NCBI GenBank assembly: GCA_947034895.1
Contig: OX344763.1
Location: forward strand, 77,271,093 to 77,335,092
Reading direction: 5' to 3'
Source of the DNA: Rhytidiadelphus loreus
Lineage: Eukaryota > Streptophyta > Bryopsida > Hypnales > Hylocomiaceae
DNA: 64,000 bases
Shown here: positions 40,404-50,840 of the stretch, one piece after another
Numbering within the stretch: position 1 is the stretch's first letter
Layout: the number at the start of each line of letters is the position of its first letter
Notes under the pieces: model-generated
Told to the model about the DNA's origin: nothing
The model's input: only the letters and a program-made list of their open reading frames with translations
Databases searched by the model: none
Program-made: the position numbers and the translations under genes

Positions 40404-41246
40404 GGTTCGGAAGATTCTCTACGCCACTGCAATTGGATGAATGTGAATAGGTCGCTTATAGAAGGCCAATTATGATGACTGTCACACTATTCATCTTCCC
40501 AATTGATTGATTTTGAGTACACTCTATGCGTGATGAAAATCATCTATATGAGAATTCTGTGCATCAAAATAATTTAGCCACTTGGGAGATTGAATTGCAG
40601 GACCTTTCAGCATCAATATTTTGATATTTTTATCCTACTCCGACAATATTCCAAAATAGTACAGCCCAATCTATATTCTTATAAAGTCTATGACCAATGT
40701 TTCTAAAATATCAATTACTATTTAGAATATCATTATCATAGTGCATACTACTGAGGTTCATTGTGTATTTAGCTTACTTTTACATGATATATAATGACCA
40801 TTTGAAGTTCCAATTTAATTGTCATAGCAAATAAGGATTGCAAGTGTGGCAGTCTATTTATTATTCATGTATTGTTTTCACAATTTGACGAATTAATATG
40901 ACTGGACATGTCAGTTCTATGATAGTAGGATCTTTATCTGTACTTCAAGTTGCTCTACTGCATTAACCCCTTAAGAAATGCAAGGAATTAGGCCAATAAA
41001 ATTATGATATTTAGTTACTCTTATTAATGCTCTTTGCCACCACTTGATGAGCCATCGTCTCATTATCACATATGAAGACTATGTGAATTTTGAACTAAGG
41101 ATTATAGATGTCCGTTCGAATTGTTGTCATCATGATATATCAGTGGTGGGGTCTTTCTTTTGCTTTTCTCTGATATGTTATCCTGGGTTTTTTTTCCATT
41201 TGATGATCTTCTTAGACATTGAACCTCTGCTTTACGTCCTTCTGTC
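40404..41246. other. Flank right of the giant element, no gene supported
   Basis: AT-rich sequence. It is unclear whether it is single-copy host DNA or part of an older element. Confidence 0.35.
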
Positions 41247-42192
41247 ATGGAAGACCTCCTCGAAATGATGGTCGTCACGGCTATAGATAAAGGTGTCCCT
41301 GTAATTTTTCTAGTAGGAGCAGATGGTCTTGCTATTGTTTCGGCATTGAGACTATCGCTTAGATTTAATTTTTTGCAAGATTCCATTCATATAGATGAAG
41401 ATATCTTTGATAAAGAGTTTGGTACCCTTCTTCACACTATTGGGCAAATGCCGATTACTGATTCTAAGAATAGATTGTGGAAAAGATGTTACCCACTTGA
41501 ATCGCAGTGATGCGATACTTTATACCAGTTGGACTGGGCCGAGCGATTGCATGCCAGAGTAGTCTAATCGAGGCCAGTTTGGATTTCCACTGGTTGTATT
41601 GCCGGATGCAGAAGATGAATGGTCAGGTGATGATGATGAGAAAGACACTCCAACATCCGCGAGGATGGAAGAGAGGCACGAGCGTACAGAAGATCGGGAG
41701 GACATTCAATACCAACAAGAAATGCGAGAGGCAATGCAAAGAAGCCTAGAGGACCGTGGTCAACAATATGGCCATCATGGGGTGTACAGACCCGATCATG
41801 GTGCATATGGCTCGCAAGATACGCGAAGTATTTCACACTACGATAATGACCCTCAAGGGGGGTATCACAGCTCAAGGACAAGCCACGGAACTACGCATCA
41901 TTTTGAAGGTAACCAGGGAGGCTCCCAATACAACTTTACGTCTACTAGAGGTGGTTCTCATGAACCTCAAGGAGGCCCTTCTTATGGCGGTTCAACTCAA
42001 GGAGCATCTACTCACAATGATTCAATTCCTCCTCCAACTTTTGAAGGTCCATACCAAGGACATTATGGACAAGCAAGTGGGCAAAACAGATATGGAGACG
42101 ACTACTATGGCGGAGGACCATTTCTCAATGTTTATAGGTCTAGTGGTACAGGCCCAAGCCAAAAAGATGACACCGAATCAGAATCTGAGTGA
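41247..42192 (+). CDS. Unidentified gene fragments with a Gly/Ser/Tyr-rich C-terminus
   Basis: A frame at 41247-41510 reads M-E-D-L-L-E-M-M-V-V-T-A-I-D-K-G and ends at TGA. A second frame at 41599-42192 reads M-P-D-A-E-D-E-W-S-G-D-D-D-E, a basic/acidic helix, then about 120 residues rich in Gly, Ser, Tyr and Gln, ending E-S-E-S-E. The two may be exons of one gene. Acid stretches followed by Gly/Tyr tails occur at the ends of some plant hAT transposases, but no catalytic motif is visible, so no name is given. They could belong to the second large element or to the host site. Confidence 0.35.
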
Positions 42193-43281
42193 AGTAGATT
42201 GGACTATTGGACTATTGGACATTTGTAAGATTGTAGTTGTTGTCTCACAATACAATCAAGTGATTGTAAATTTGTAATCTCTTGCTACATAATATAGAAA
42301 GTGACAAGCACGATACAAAGATGTTGGCTCTTAACAAATAGTATTTTCCTATTTGTAAATTATGAATAAAATATATTGTAATTAAGCCCTAAAGCCCTAT
42401 GGATGTTTTTAGAAAAATGGATTTGTTCGGACCACTTCTACTTTATATACCGTAGAAAAACATCAACATCAATTTCTGGGGGGAATTTAAATAAAGTATA
42501 TTGTATATAACTTATTTGAGAGCATGGCGCCAAAATTTCAAAAATTTTAACTGCATGGATTGAAAGATATGGCATTCTAAGCACTGCATTTGAAATTGAG
42601 AACGCCTTTAATCTCAGACAAAATTTCAGTAAAGAATTTTTTACAAATTAAAATCTGCAATTTCGGTTTAATTTACAAGACCACAGCCCAATTATGCTTT
42701 GGAATTTTAATTTCATTTAGGGTTCTAGAATAATGAACGGAAAATTGATTCAAGGAGTTTGGCACTTAAGCTTCTCCTAAACAAAATCAACTTCGCAAAA
42801 CAACATATTGTATAATTGTATTATTTCAATACAAATGGTGTTGTTACTTTATTGCCCCCCAATGAAAATTTGGGGGATTCTCCTGCATGTGCCATGTACA
42901 TTTACATGATAGATCATACAATTTAGCACACCACCTTGCCAACCTAGGTGGCTAGGTACCCAACAATCCAACATCAATGATACATCAAGAAGAAGAACTC
43001 CAAGTCTACATTTCTCATCCACCCAAAAAAGATGTTTTGTATTTAAATAGTTTGTGTTCCGTTAAATACAAAATGTTCAAAACGGAAAGCCAATTTCACA
43101 TATATTGGCATACATTGATGGTGTATATATAGTCTATAGTTAGCACACATAGTAACGTACATCCTCACTGATACATTTATTGATTACTTCTATAATCTAT
43201 AGTACTATGTAGCACACTCATATATTAATATGAGTGACGGAAGTGGTCATCTGGAATAGGCCAATTGTAAGAATTAGTAAA
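42193..43281. other. AT-rich spacer with a block shared between elements
   Basis: On the minus strand near 42550, CCATATCTTTCAATCCATG followed by TTTGAAATTTT resembles blocks at 22320, 59140 and 61130. This suggests the spacer belongs to the second hAT unit. No gene seen. Confidence 0.45.
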
Positions 43282-44709
43282 TCATTGGATGATTTCGGAA
43301 AAACTTCCACGCTCCGCAATCACTGGATTGCAAAGGCAATCCAAGTACAGGTGAAATACCCTTGCCAAATCGTGGTGGCTAAACCTCGTATGTCCTTCAT
43401 TTTCACGATGAAGCGATGTGTAGGCCTCTGACATGCATAGTTTGTTGATCCGTTGAGCTATTCGACCAACGGCATATTCCTTCGATTTACGTGACAAAGT
43501 TGGAATCATTTCCACATCCGCATCTTTGCGGTGCACGTATGCAATTGAAGGGTCCACCCACCACCTTCGGTTCAAAGCTGCATCCCGATCTGCCGCGGAT
43601 GTGAACGTATACAAAGACTTCATTGCTTCAGTACAAACCGTAGACATGCCCCAATCACAAACTCCAATGTAAACACGTGATTCATCCTTAGGAAAGTGAA
43701 ACATGATATTGTCGGGAGAAATATCATTGTGTAGATGACCCGCATTGTGGACCGCATTCATGATATGCACCAATGCCCATGCCAACTCGGTGCGCTTCTT
43801 TCTCCATCGACCAAGACGGAAAGCTTGAATCACCTCTTCGGGCGTTGGTCGTGAATAAGACAATCGAATGGCAATGTTATCTGGATAATCATTATCGAGA
43901 ATCAACATTTGCCGCAATGTACCACCATTCCACCAATATGCATACCCTTCATTGTTTGTTGCATGGACAGCGGCAAACCGAATAACTCCGTCATGTGGAA
44001 TCCTCACTGCCATTGATTCGTTTTGGTGCTCCAACTTCGCAAGTTGAGGACAAATCCGTTGTTGATGAGATATCTTTGCAGCAAATTCCCAAAATGACGG
44101 AATCTCATGACATCCTTCAATTCGAACCCTGCGAATTGTTGCGTATCCGCCCTTCAAGATTTTGTCATCTTGTAGAATCACCCTTGTTGTGTCTGGTAGT
44201 GCTATGAGATGCCGTCGTCCACATTGCAATTCTACATCTCTTTCATCCGAAGTCCACCAACCCAATGACCCTCGCCGATTCCGTCTCTTTGCAAACGAAA
44301 CGCAACGACGAACAAACAAGTCAGCTTTGAGAATGACTTGTTCAAAGCTTTCATCACTTGCACGGTGTTCCCTCCCATATTTTTCTAGGATCACCTTCGC
44401 ATTCCACAATGCGTCTTGCACCCTGTTCTTTAGAAATTGTTGGAAGCCCTTCTTCTCCATTTCATGAATCCATTCTGGAACGTTTAGAGCATCCGTGAAC
44501 TTCTGTGTCATATCCATCTTGAATTTGTCTACACATTCCTCTTGGTATCTCACATATTTAGTGTCAAGAGACACAGTAGTTTCCGCCTTATAAAACTTCA
44601 CAATGTATTCAATCAAGAATGCTTTGCAAGCATTGGAAGGAAGTTCACGTGTTGAGTCAATATCGGGCACCACATTCTTCCCCTTCGCCGCTCTCTTCGG
44701 TCTCGGCAT
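43282..44709 (-). CDS. Protein-kinase-like protein 2, intact (475 aa)
   Basis: ATG at 44709 (MPRPKRAAKGKNVV, basic, possibly nuclear), TGA at 43282. Residues ~25-155 are a helical domain shared with kinase-like gene 1. Kinase-like motifs follow: G-G-Y-A-T-I-R-R-V (187-195), F-A-A-K with K212, W-W-N-G-G-T-L (hinge-like), H-N-D-I-S-P-D-N-I-M with D329 and N334, C-D-W-G-M with D352, and R-R-W-W-V-D-P in the APE position. Key Lys, Asp, Asn and Asp are kept, but HRD is HND and DFG is DWG. It may be an active but divergent kinase or a phosphotransfer-like fold. Unlike its partner in the 22-kb element it has no stop. It lies beside array 8 and divergent from the WCHI gene at 47070. Confidence 0.8.
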   Translation of the reverse strand: MPRPKRAAKGKNVVPDIDSTRELPSNACKAFLIEYIVKFYKAETTVSLDTKYVRYQEECVDKFKMDMTQKFTDALNVPEWIHEMEKKGFQQFLKNRVQDALWNAKVILEKYGREHRASDESFEQVILKADLFVRRCVSFAKRRNRRGSLGWWTSDERDVELQCGRRHLIALPDTTRVILQDDKILKGGYATIRRVRIEGCHEIPSFWEFAAKISHQQRICPQLAKLEHQNESMAVRIPHDGVIRFAAVHATNNEGYAYWWNGGTLRQMLILDNDYPDNIAIRLSYSRPTPEEVIQAFRLGRWRKKRTELAWALVHIMNAVHNAGHLHNDISPDNIMFHFPKDESRVYIGVCDWGMSTVCTEAMKSLYTFTSAADRDAALNRRWWVDPSIAYVHRKDADVEMIPTLSRKSKEYAVGRIAQRINKLCMSEAYTSLHRENEGHTRFSHHDLARVFHLYLDCLCNPVIAERGSFSEIIQ

Positions 44710-44879
44710 TGTAGAAAGTATTAATTTTTAGTCCCAATTTAATTCATAAAAAATTACAGTGCACCAAGTACACATAAACTGGAAAAAACGGGCAAAATAT
44801 AGGCCCCCAAACCCACCTCCTACCTTCCCAACGAAAGGAGCCAATGGAGGATAAACCACCAAGCTCTCCGCTCTCTCTT

Positions 44880-45125
44880 GCAAAGCACAAGGGGGAAGGC
44901 AAAAGTGAGAGCGGACGGGCCGTCCGCACCGCCTCGCTTCGGCTGTCCGATCAAACAAACGGATCGGCAGTCCGCTTCATCGGATGGCCAGAACAGACCG
45001 CCCAGCCGGACGCCAACTCCGCGACGCGAACGGCAGCACCGAAATCGCGGACGGCGGCTCCAACGGGCGGACGGCAGCGTGGGAACGGAGGACGGCGGGG
45101 TCCGCCTAAGCGGACGGGGGTGGGA
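44880..45125. repeat. GGACGG-type array 8 (upstream of kinase-like gene 2)
   Basis: Repeated GAGCGGACGGG, GCGGACGGCGGC, GCGGACGGCAGCG on the plus strand. The C-rich strand reads towards the minus-strand kinase gene. The motif differs from that of the 22-kb element. Open frames inside are artefacts of the repeat. Confidence 0.8.
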
Positions 45126-46519
45126 TTTTGAAGTGCATCCCGCCCAAATTGATCATTACGGCCTTAGGGGTCTTTGAATCCTTGATGTCACCAGCTGGCT
45201 GGCCCTCCGGTTCAATTTCATTTTTAATGTGGTTCCTTTGTGCCAATGGCACTGGGATTTCATTTGATCTAAAAATTAAAAAATAAATAGAAAAAAGGAT
45301 GTGTAAATTTAGGAATTATCTAAAAGATTCACATATTTTTGTATGTTGTTTTTACATGCATGCATTGAGTTTATAATTTTCTCTTATTTTCTAGGGAAGG
45401 AATTGAATTTCCTATGATATAAATTTTTAAATGAAATAAAAAATTGAACACACGGTAATTTAATTCTACTTATTTGAACTTCAAGAAAAAACTTAAAGCT
45501 TCTCATTGTCCAAATGAAGCTACGAGGTTTGTTTCTTGTATGTCAACACCTCATAAAATGGTCATTTCAAAACCAAAGACAAAAATTCTTTTAAATGGTA
45601 TTTTGGGTTTAGGGGATATTAGGGGCTTGCAAAGGTTTTGATACTCTAGCATGAAAATGTGTGGAAGTAGATTTCTAGAAGTCTCCCCCCCCCTCCCTTT
45701 GAGTTGAATGAATTTATTGATTTCCAATGTATTGATTTCCATTGTTTAAAGAATCATAAGGTGCCAAAATATTAGCGCCAAAAATATCAAGTTAAATTAA
45801 TTCTAGTATGAAATTATAACTTGCTCAATCACTAGGGTGGGACAATGTGCTATGGAAATAGTGCATACACTTGTCTTCTTATAACCTCACAAGTTCATGT
45901 GCACCCTACTAGGCATTCAAGCAAATTTTTTAAAGTCTAAACATCTACATGGTTAGGGAATGCAAGGACAAATGTTTCTTTTGTTGTGGATACTAAAAGG
46001 CCATGTTTTTTTTTCATACGTACAACACACTTTGAATGGCTTGGGCACTCAAACCCCTAAAAGATTTGATCCATTGGAAAATGAATCAACTTTGAATATT
46101 ACATGAATTGGACCTTGGGAATTGTTTGCAATTCAATAACTCCTTTCCATTTTGTTATTAGTTCTATTTGGAATTTTGGGGGGCATATTTGTTTATCCAA
46201 AATCAAAGACAAAGGATTGTGATTGTCACCCCCATTTTGACAACGAAAGGCCTAAACCCTATACCCTAAACCCTAACAAGGGTTTGGAGGCATTGAATTA
46301 GTCAAAATACTACCTTTGAGTTGGTGGATTGCCTTGACATTTATGAAAACCAAGTCAACGCTTCGAACATTGAAACATTCCTTCATCAATGAGCACCCGG
46401 TACTAGTACAACGTCTCTACATTCCCAAATGAAAGAATCCTATGCTTCTAAAAATCAGGAGAGGACTAGAGGACTCAAGAGGGTGAAAACAAGGCCCAAA
46501 CTCCCCAAAGTGTGCTTGG
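45126..46519. other. AT-rich spacer, no gene seen
   Basis: Low-complexity AT-rich DNA with a short telomere-like run (AAACCCTATACCCTAAACCC at about 46255). A hAT end (CAGGGTTG) was looked for here and not found. Confidence 0.45.
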
Positions 46520-46835
46520 GCGGACCTCGGGGAGGGAATGGCGGACGGCAGCGTCGGAAATGCGGACGGCAGCGTCGGAAATGCGGACAGATCCGTCGGA
46601 GCAGGCGGACGACGGCCTGCAACACACGGACGGCCCGTCGGAAATGCGGACGGAAGCGTCGGAATCACGGACGAGGGGCAACAGGCGGACGGCGGCGGCG
46701 GGAAGGCGGACGGCAACGTCGAATTTGGAGACGGATGGGCCGTCCGATTGAGCGGACGTTCGGGTCCGCTTCGCATTGGTCGAGGGAGGTTCGGTGGCGG
46801 ACGATCTTAGGTTTGGTTTCGGACGACTATAAGGG
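46520..46835. repeat. GGACGG-type array 9 (upstream of WCHI protein 4)
   Basis: Tandem GCGGACGGCAGCGTCGGAAAT units, period about 21 bp, with variants. This array is G-rich on the plus strand although the gene is also on the plus strand, so it breaks the polarity rule seen in the 22-kb element. Confidence 0.8.
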
Positions 46836-47069
46836 CGGACGACCTTCTTGTTTTTTCTCACTTCCCTCTCCTTCCTAGGACTTACAACCGTGTTGGATGT
46901 GCTACTGTTGCTTCATTGTGCCAGTTGCTCCTACATGGTGGAGAGGTGGGGTCATTCATCTTTCATTATTGGTTCACATACAAACATTCATTGAAACTTG
47001 GGTGGATTGAAGACACATACTTTTGGTGACTATTTAAATTCAATTGGGGACAAGTTCAAGTTGACAACC

Positions 47070-48947
47070 ATGAGTGGTCAAGGCGTTGAAGGTAGTGGTG
47101 GGTTGACCGGCGGAGGTGACAATAGTAGGAGGCCTAAACCAAAGGGAACCGCCCATGAGCTCCACTATGAGATTTTAGATGATCCCAACATCAAAGCAGA
47201 GGGTGGTTGGGAAGCGGAGGAAGCGGAGGAAGCGGAATATTGGTCCTCCAAAACGTGCAAGAAGTATGTGAAGATGTACCACATCGACAAGTTGTGGCCT
47301 AGGGAGGCCCACATCATCTATACTCGTGGTTTTTGTTGCAAACCAGGGAATTGCAACAATGCACACTTCATTCACCGAGCGCATGAAGTTTGGCGGGCCC
47401 TCTTCGGGGATAAAGCAATGTCCAAGGGGTATATAAACTACAGCTTGGCTTCTATGGTGTATGCAGAATTGATATTGGCACGTAAGGTGGATTGGAGCAC
47501 GTTTCCAACGACAGCGAACGCTCCACGTGTGCTTGAATGTAATCGGAAAGATATTCCCGATTTGTACAATCCACAAGTAGGGCCAAGTGAGGCATTTAAA
47601 TCCAAAAGAGAGGTAAAATCAATGACAATGACTATGACCAAGGACGTGGAGGTCACAAGTTCGGCAATGCAATTGGCTTCAACACAAAACCGTACGTCAA
47701 TACAAGATTTCAAAGGCGAGCATGTGGAGGGAGACATATTTTTAACTCCTCCAACAGATTTGATATGCACACCAAATGGAACAACTATGGTGGAGCACGT
47801 GGCCCCATCCGCACCACATGAACGTCATGATGATGTCATTGAGGGAGAAGTTGCTAATGCGGGAATTGCCATTCAGAATCTTATAGACAGCAATGCTTTA
47901 AATCATTTGGCAAGTACTTCGAAGCAAAGTTTGCTGAAGACACCGAGCCCGACATTGAATCTAGGAGTTGAGGTGCATCCTTCACCTCATCATGGAGAAC
48001 AATCGGATGGCGTGCTGCCAAATGAGACCATTCTTGGCGGATTTATCGATTCCAAGTATCTACATTTGTCATCTTTGAGGACATCAAAATGGCAAATTGT
48101 TCGTCGGATGCCCTCGCTTGCATTATTAGAATCTTTGTGTAAAGGTTCACATTTGTGGCGGTCACACGAAGAACGTTTAAAGAACATGGAGCACACCAAC
48201 GAGGATGGCACGAGTAACGGAGGCGCGGAAACCCAAGATGAGCCTTCCGAGAGTCAATGGGCTGATTTTGTTTTGACCACATCAAAATTGGCAGTTACGG
48301 CTCAATTTGTAGCTGAAGTCGCTCCAAGGCTGCAAGAAGTTGCAACGGATTTTTCCAAATTAGCGCCTGAATTGTTGAGTGGTGCCTTGGACTTTGTGAA
48401 GTTCAGCCAATCTATGACACCATTTCTCGACGAGCGTGTTACAGATTTGAAGGTTTTGAGTGAATACCAAGAGGAGATCAAGAAGTATAAGGGTATAGAT
48501 GTTGAGAATCTCAAGTTGGCGGCGGATGCTTCGAAATTGAAAGAGAAGCTAGAGACATTGGAGGCTCAATTAGATCGTCGCCATAATACATTGCTTTTCC
48601 AAAGGAAGTTTATTAAAGACTTGGAGTACGAAATTGTAGCGTTGAAGAAGAAAATCCGAGAAGGTGAGGTGGTTGTTGAAAAGGGAAAGGAGAAAGTGGA
48701 GGACAGACTAGATGGCATTGAGGAAAACAACAATCCGGATTTGTTGTATTTGACCCCCATCGGTAATACTAATTCCACATTCTACGATGCTTCTATGCAA
48801 ACGGAAAGCAATGAGGTCGAAGAATTGAAGCAAAAATTGAACGAGGTCACCGAAGAAAACACGCGTTTGGAGGCCGAGTTGAAACGATTGCAACGGATAG
48901 TGCAATTGGATGAATGTATGCCGAAGGGCACTTTGGACTCTCGATGA
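47070..48947 (+). CDS. WCHI-domain coiled-coil protein 4, intact (625 aa)
   Basis: ATG at 47070 (MSGQGVEGSGG), TGA at 48947. Residues ~30-145 hold a divergent WCHI domain (W-S-S-K-T-C-K-K-Y-V-K-M-Y-H-I-D-K-L-W-P, F-I-H-R-A-H-E-V-W, Y-A-E-L-I-L-A-R-K-V-D-W-S-T). The W-C of the motif is M-Y here, so the cysteine is not essential. A long linker leads to two helical regions: about 400-480 (V-A-E-V-A-P-R-L-Q-E-V-A) and ~490-620 with strong heptads (L-K-L-A-A-D-A-S-K-L-K-E-K-L-E-T-L). The first residues (M-S-G-Q-G-V-E) match transposase 1 (M-A-G-Q-G-V-E). The element-like fragment at 49007 begins 60 bp downstream. Confidence 0.8.
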   Translation: MSGQGVEGSGGLTGGGDNSRRPKPKGTAHELHYEILDDPNIKAEGGWEAEEAEEAEYWSSKTCKKYVKMYHIDKLWPREAHIIYTRGFCCKPGNCNNAHFIHRAHEVWRALFGDKAMSKGYINYSLASMVYAELILARKVDWSTFPTTANAPRVLECNRKDIPDLYNPQVGPSEAFKSKREVKSMTMTMTKDVEVTSSAMQLASTQNRTSIQDFKGEHVEGDIFLTPPTDLICTPNGTTMVEHVAPSAPHERHDDVIEGEVANAGIAIQNLIDSNALNHLASTSKQSLLKTPSPTLNLGVEVHPSPHHGEQSDGVLPNETILGGFIDSKYLHLSSLRTSKWQIVRRMPSLALLESLCKGSHLWRSHEERLKNMEHTNEDGTSNGGAETQDEPSESQWADFVLTTSKLAVTAQFVAEVAPRLQEVATDFSKLAPELLSGALDFVKFSQSMTPFLDERVTDLKVLSEYQEEIKKYKGIDVENLKLAADASKLKEKLETLEAQLDRRHNTLLFQRKFIKDLEYEIVALKKKIREGEVVVEKGKEKVEDRLDGIEENNNPDLLYLTPIGNTNSTFYDASMQTESNEVEELKQKLNEVTEENTRLEAELKRLQRIVQLDECMPKGTLDSR

Positions 48948-49006
48948 TTGGCATGGATGCAAAAACTCGAAGACAAATCGTCTGTAGTATCATAAGCAAT
49001 GAAAGG

Positions 49007-50528
49007 TGTGGGAGTACGCATTATCTACATTGACAGAAATAATAGACAATAGTACTTATATAGAGTAGAAATTTTCAAAATTTCCGTAATGGATAGGGAA
49101 TAGGAAGCCTAAAACCAGAAATAGGAATTAGAGGCTTTACGGAAAACCTTAAACTGTAATTAGGGTTACAGTCGGTTCCGGAAACCCTATCCGGAAACCC
49201 TAACCCTAATCCGGAAACCGGAAAGTTCCGGCCGAGTAGGCCCTAGGGCCTAGTCCGGCTAGGGAACTTGCGGGAACGCCAGGCCGAAAAGCTACTTAAC
49301 CCCCGCTGTTTTCTTCATTCTCCCTCTTTCTCCGCGTGATTATCGCGATGGCGCTTAGTGAGTGAAAGTGTGGTGAGATAGGAACGCGTTAAGGAGAGAA
49401 GGGGAGGCCGGTGCCGATCGCACCGGAAAGTAGAACGGAAGATTAGCGGAAACTTAGCAGATCAGGCGACGGAAACTTAGCGGAAGTGAGTCGGAAGTGA
49501 GGATAGAGTATGGCAGTTGTTATGGCAGGGCCCAGTGTACGGAAGTCAGGGATCACGGCCCGGATGATCAATCCGGAAATCCCTGAGAATCTGGAACACC
49601 ACCACCAACTGGAGGATGACCTGACGGATATGGGGTGTCTGGGGTTTCTGAAAAGACCCTGGAGCATCCGGAGTGAGGAGATGATAGACGAGTTAGTCTA
49701 TGGCGCTCCGAATCAGTACCACCTAACCGTTAGAGGTCGTCCAAAGTCTTGGACAGCAGAGATATGGGCCGGAGTCTATTTTGCATCCTCTAGAGGATCC
49801 GGATGGGCCGGGCGGACAGAGAAATTCGCCGCGGATAGATTCCGGAACCCGGCGGATCCGAAGGAGGGATACACTGCATCCGACTGCCGGAACCTTAGGG
49901 ACCAGAGACTCTTAGAGTTTCTAAGCCCCATCCTGTATCCGGAAAAGCCCAGCCGGATTACAGTAACACTGGCAAACACAGTATTTGGAGCCTTAGGGGA
50001 AAGGGGGAAACCAGCCCCAAGACCAGTTAGCTGGGGGCTCATCATCCAGTCCATAGTAGATAAACTTTCCGGAAACCTAGTGGGAAAGAAATCCAGCCCC
50101 ATCAGTCCGTACCTCCTCCACTTGTATCACAAGCAGGAGGTACTGAGTAGTCCGGAAGACATCATCTACCGGCAGGGAGATATTTTACTCCGATACGGCC
50201 TACCTCCGGATTTGGATCCGACGGATGAGGAGCCGAAAGAGGACGTGAAGCCGGAACTGGAGCATGACTCACCGGAGAGGCACGAATCACGCCGGAAGAG
50301 CACGGACCCGGATTCAAGAGGAAAGAATCAGCTTCCGGATCCTGTTCCATCCCGGAACACTGATCCGGAATTGGATATCTTCGAGTCGACAATCTCCTGG
50401 CTGCGGAGTCAGAAGACTGCCAACGAACGGATGGCCACCCTGATCCGGAGAGTCTGCACGGTGTTGAAGGTAGCAGACGAGACGGAGATCGTGGAGGCAA
50501 TCAAGAGCAGACCGGATCCGGAGATGAT
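49007..50528 (+). mobile_element. LTR-like element copy 3, truncated after 1522 bp
   Basis: It starts TGTGGGAGTACGCATTATC and matches copy 2 at the same spacing to base 1522 (GAGATGAT), then breaks abruptly to GTCGTTGGGGCTTTAG. It sits between WCHI protein 4 and transposase 2. Where those genes have an array in the other element, none is visible here, so the insertion and deletion may have removed one. Candidate duplication AAAGG at the left end has no partner. Confidence 0.85.
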
Positions 50529-50544
50529 GTCGTTGGGGCTTTAG
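49510..50544 (+). pseudogene. 5' part of the 638-aa element protein (truncated)
   Basis: It has the same start (MAVVMAGPSV) and the L28/H31 form of copy 1. About 340 residues are kept, ending in the central helix region (R-P-D-P-E-M). Five or so foreign residues (M-S-L-G-L) precede a TAG. The C-terminal half is gone. Confidence 0.85.
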
Positions 50545-50840
50545 AAATGTTTTAGTTTTTGCTGCTCAACGGTCATGAGGAATGGGCCTGATCTGAAATC
50601 TATAAGTTCTTAGAATTTCAGACTAACAAGCACTCCTGAGAAACTGAACGCTAAGATTTCCAAGGGCTAGGAACTGCAATTTATTTTGTGTCCCTTGCTT
50701 GGTAATGCATAGTTCAGTGGACAGGGGGGCTTTGGTTTCCAAGGCTTCATTCACACATTGTTTCTAATATTTTTTACAAATCTTATCCAACGGTTACATT
50801 TTTAATTTGAATCCAATTTACGGAATCAGAGGTGATCACT
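50529..50840. other. Spacer between the truncated LTR-like copy and transposase 2
   Basis: Presumably the 5' leader of transposase 2. No array or TATA box is evident. Confidence 0.4.

Noticed and set aside
44844..45177. Short open frames in array 8
   Set aside because: Repeat-generated and overlapping each other. The kinase gene beside them is the real gene.
46417..46878. Overlapping open frames in the GGACGG array
   Set aside because: Same reason: repeat-generated frames in four readings.
50810..50817. AATCCAAT as the left target duplication of the second hAT unit
   Set aside because: It matches the bases after the right end at 54896 but is followed by TTACGG, not CAGGGTTG, and lies just before transposase 2. 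Taken as chance.
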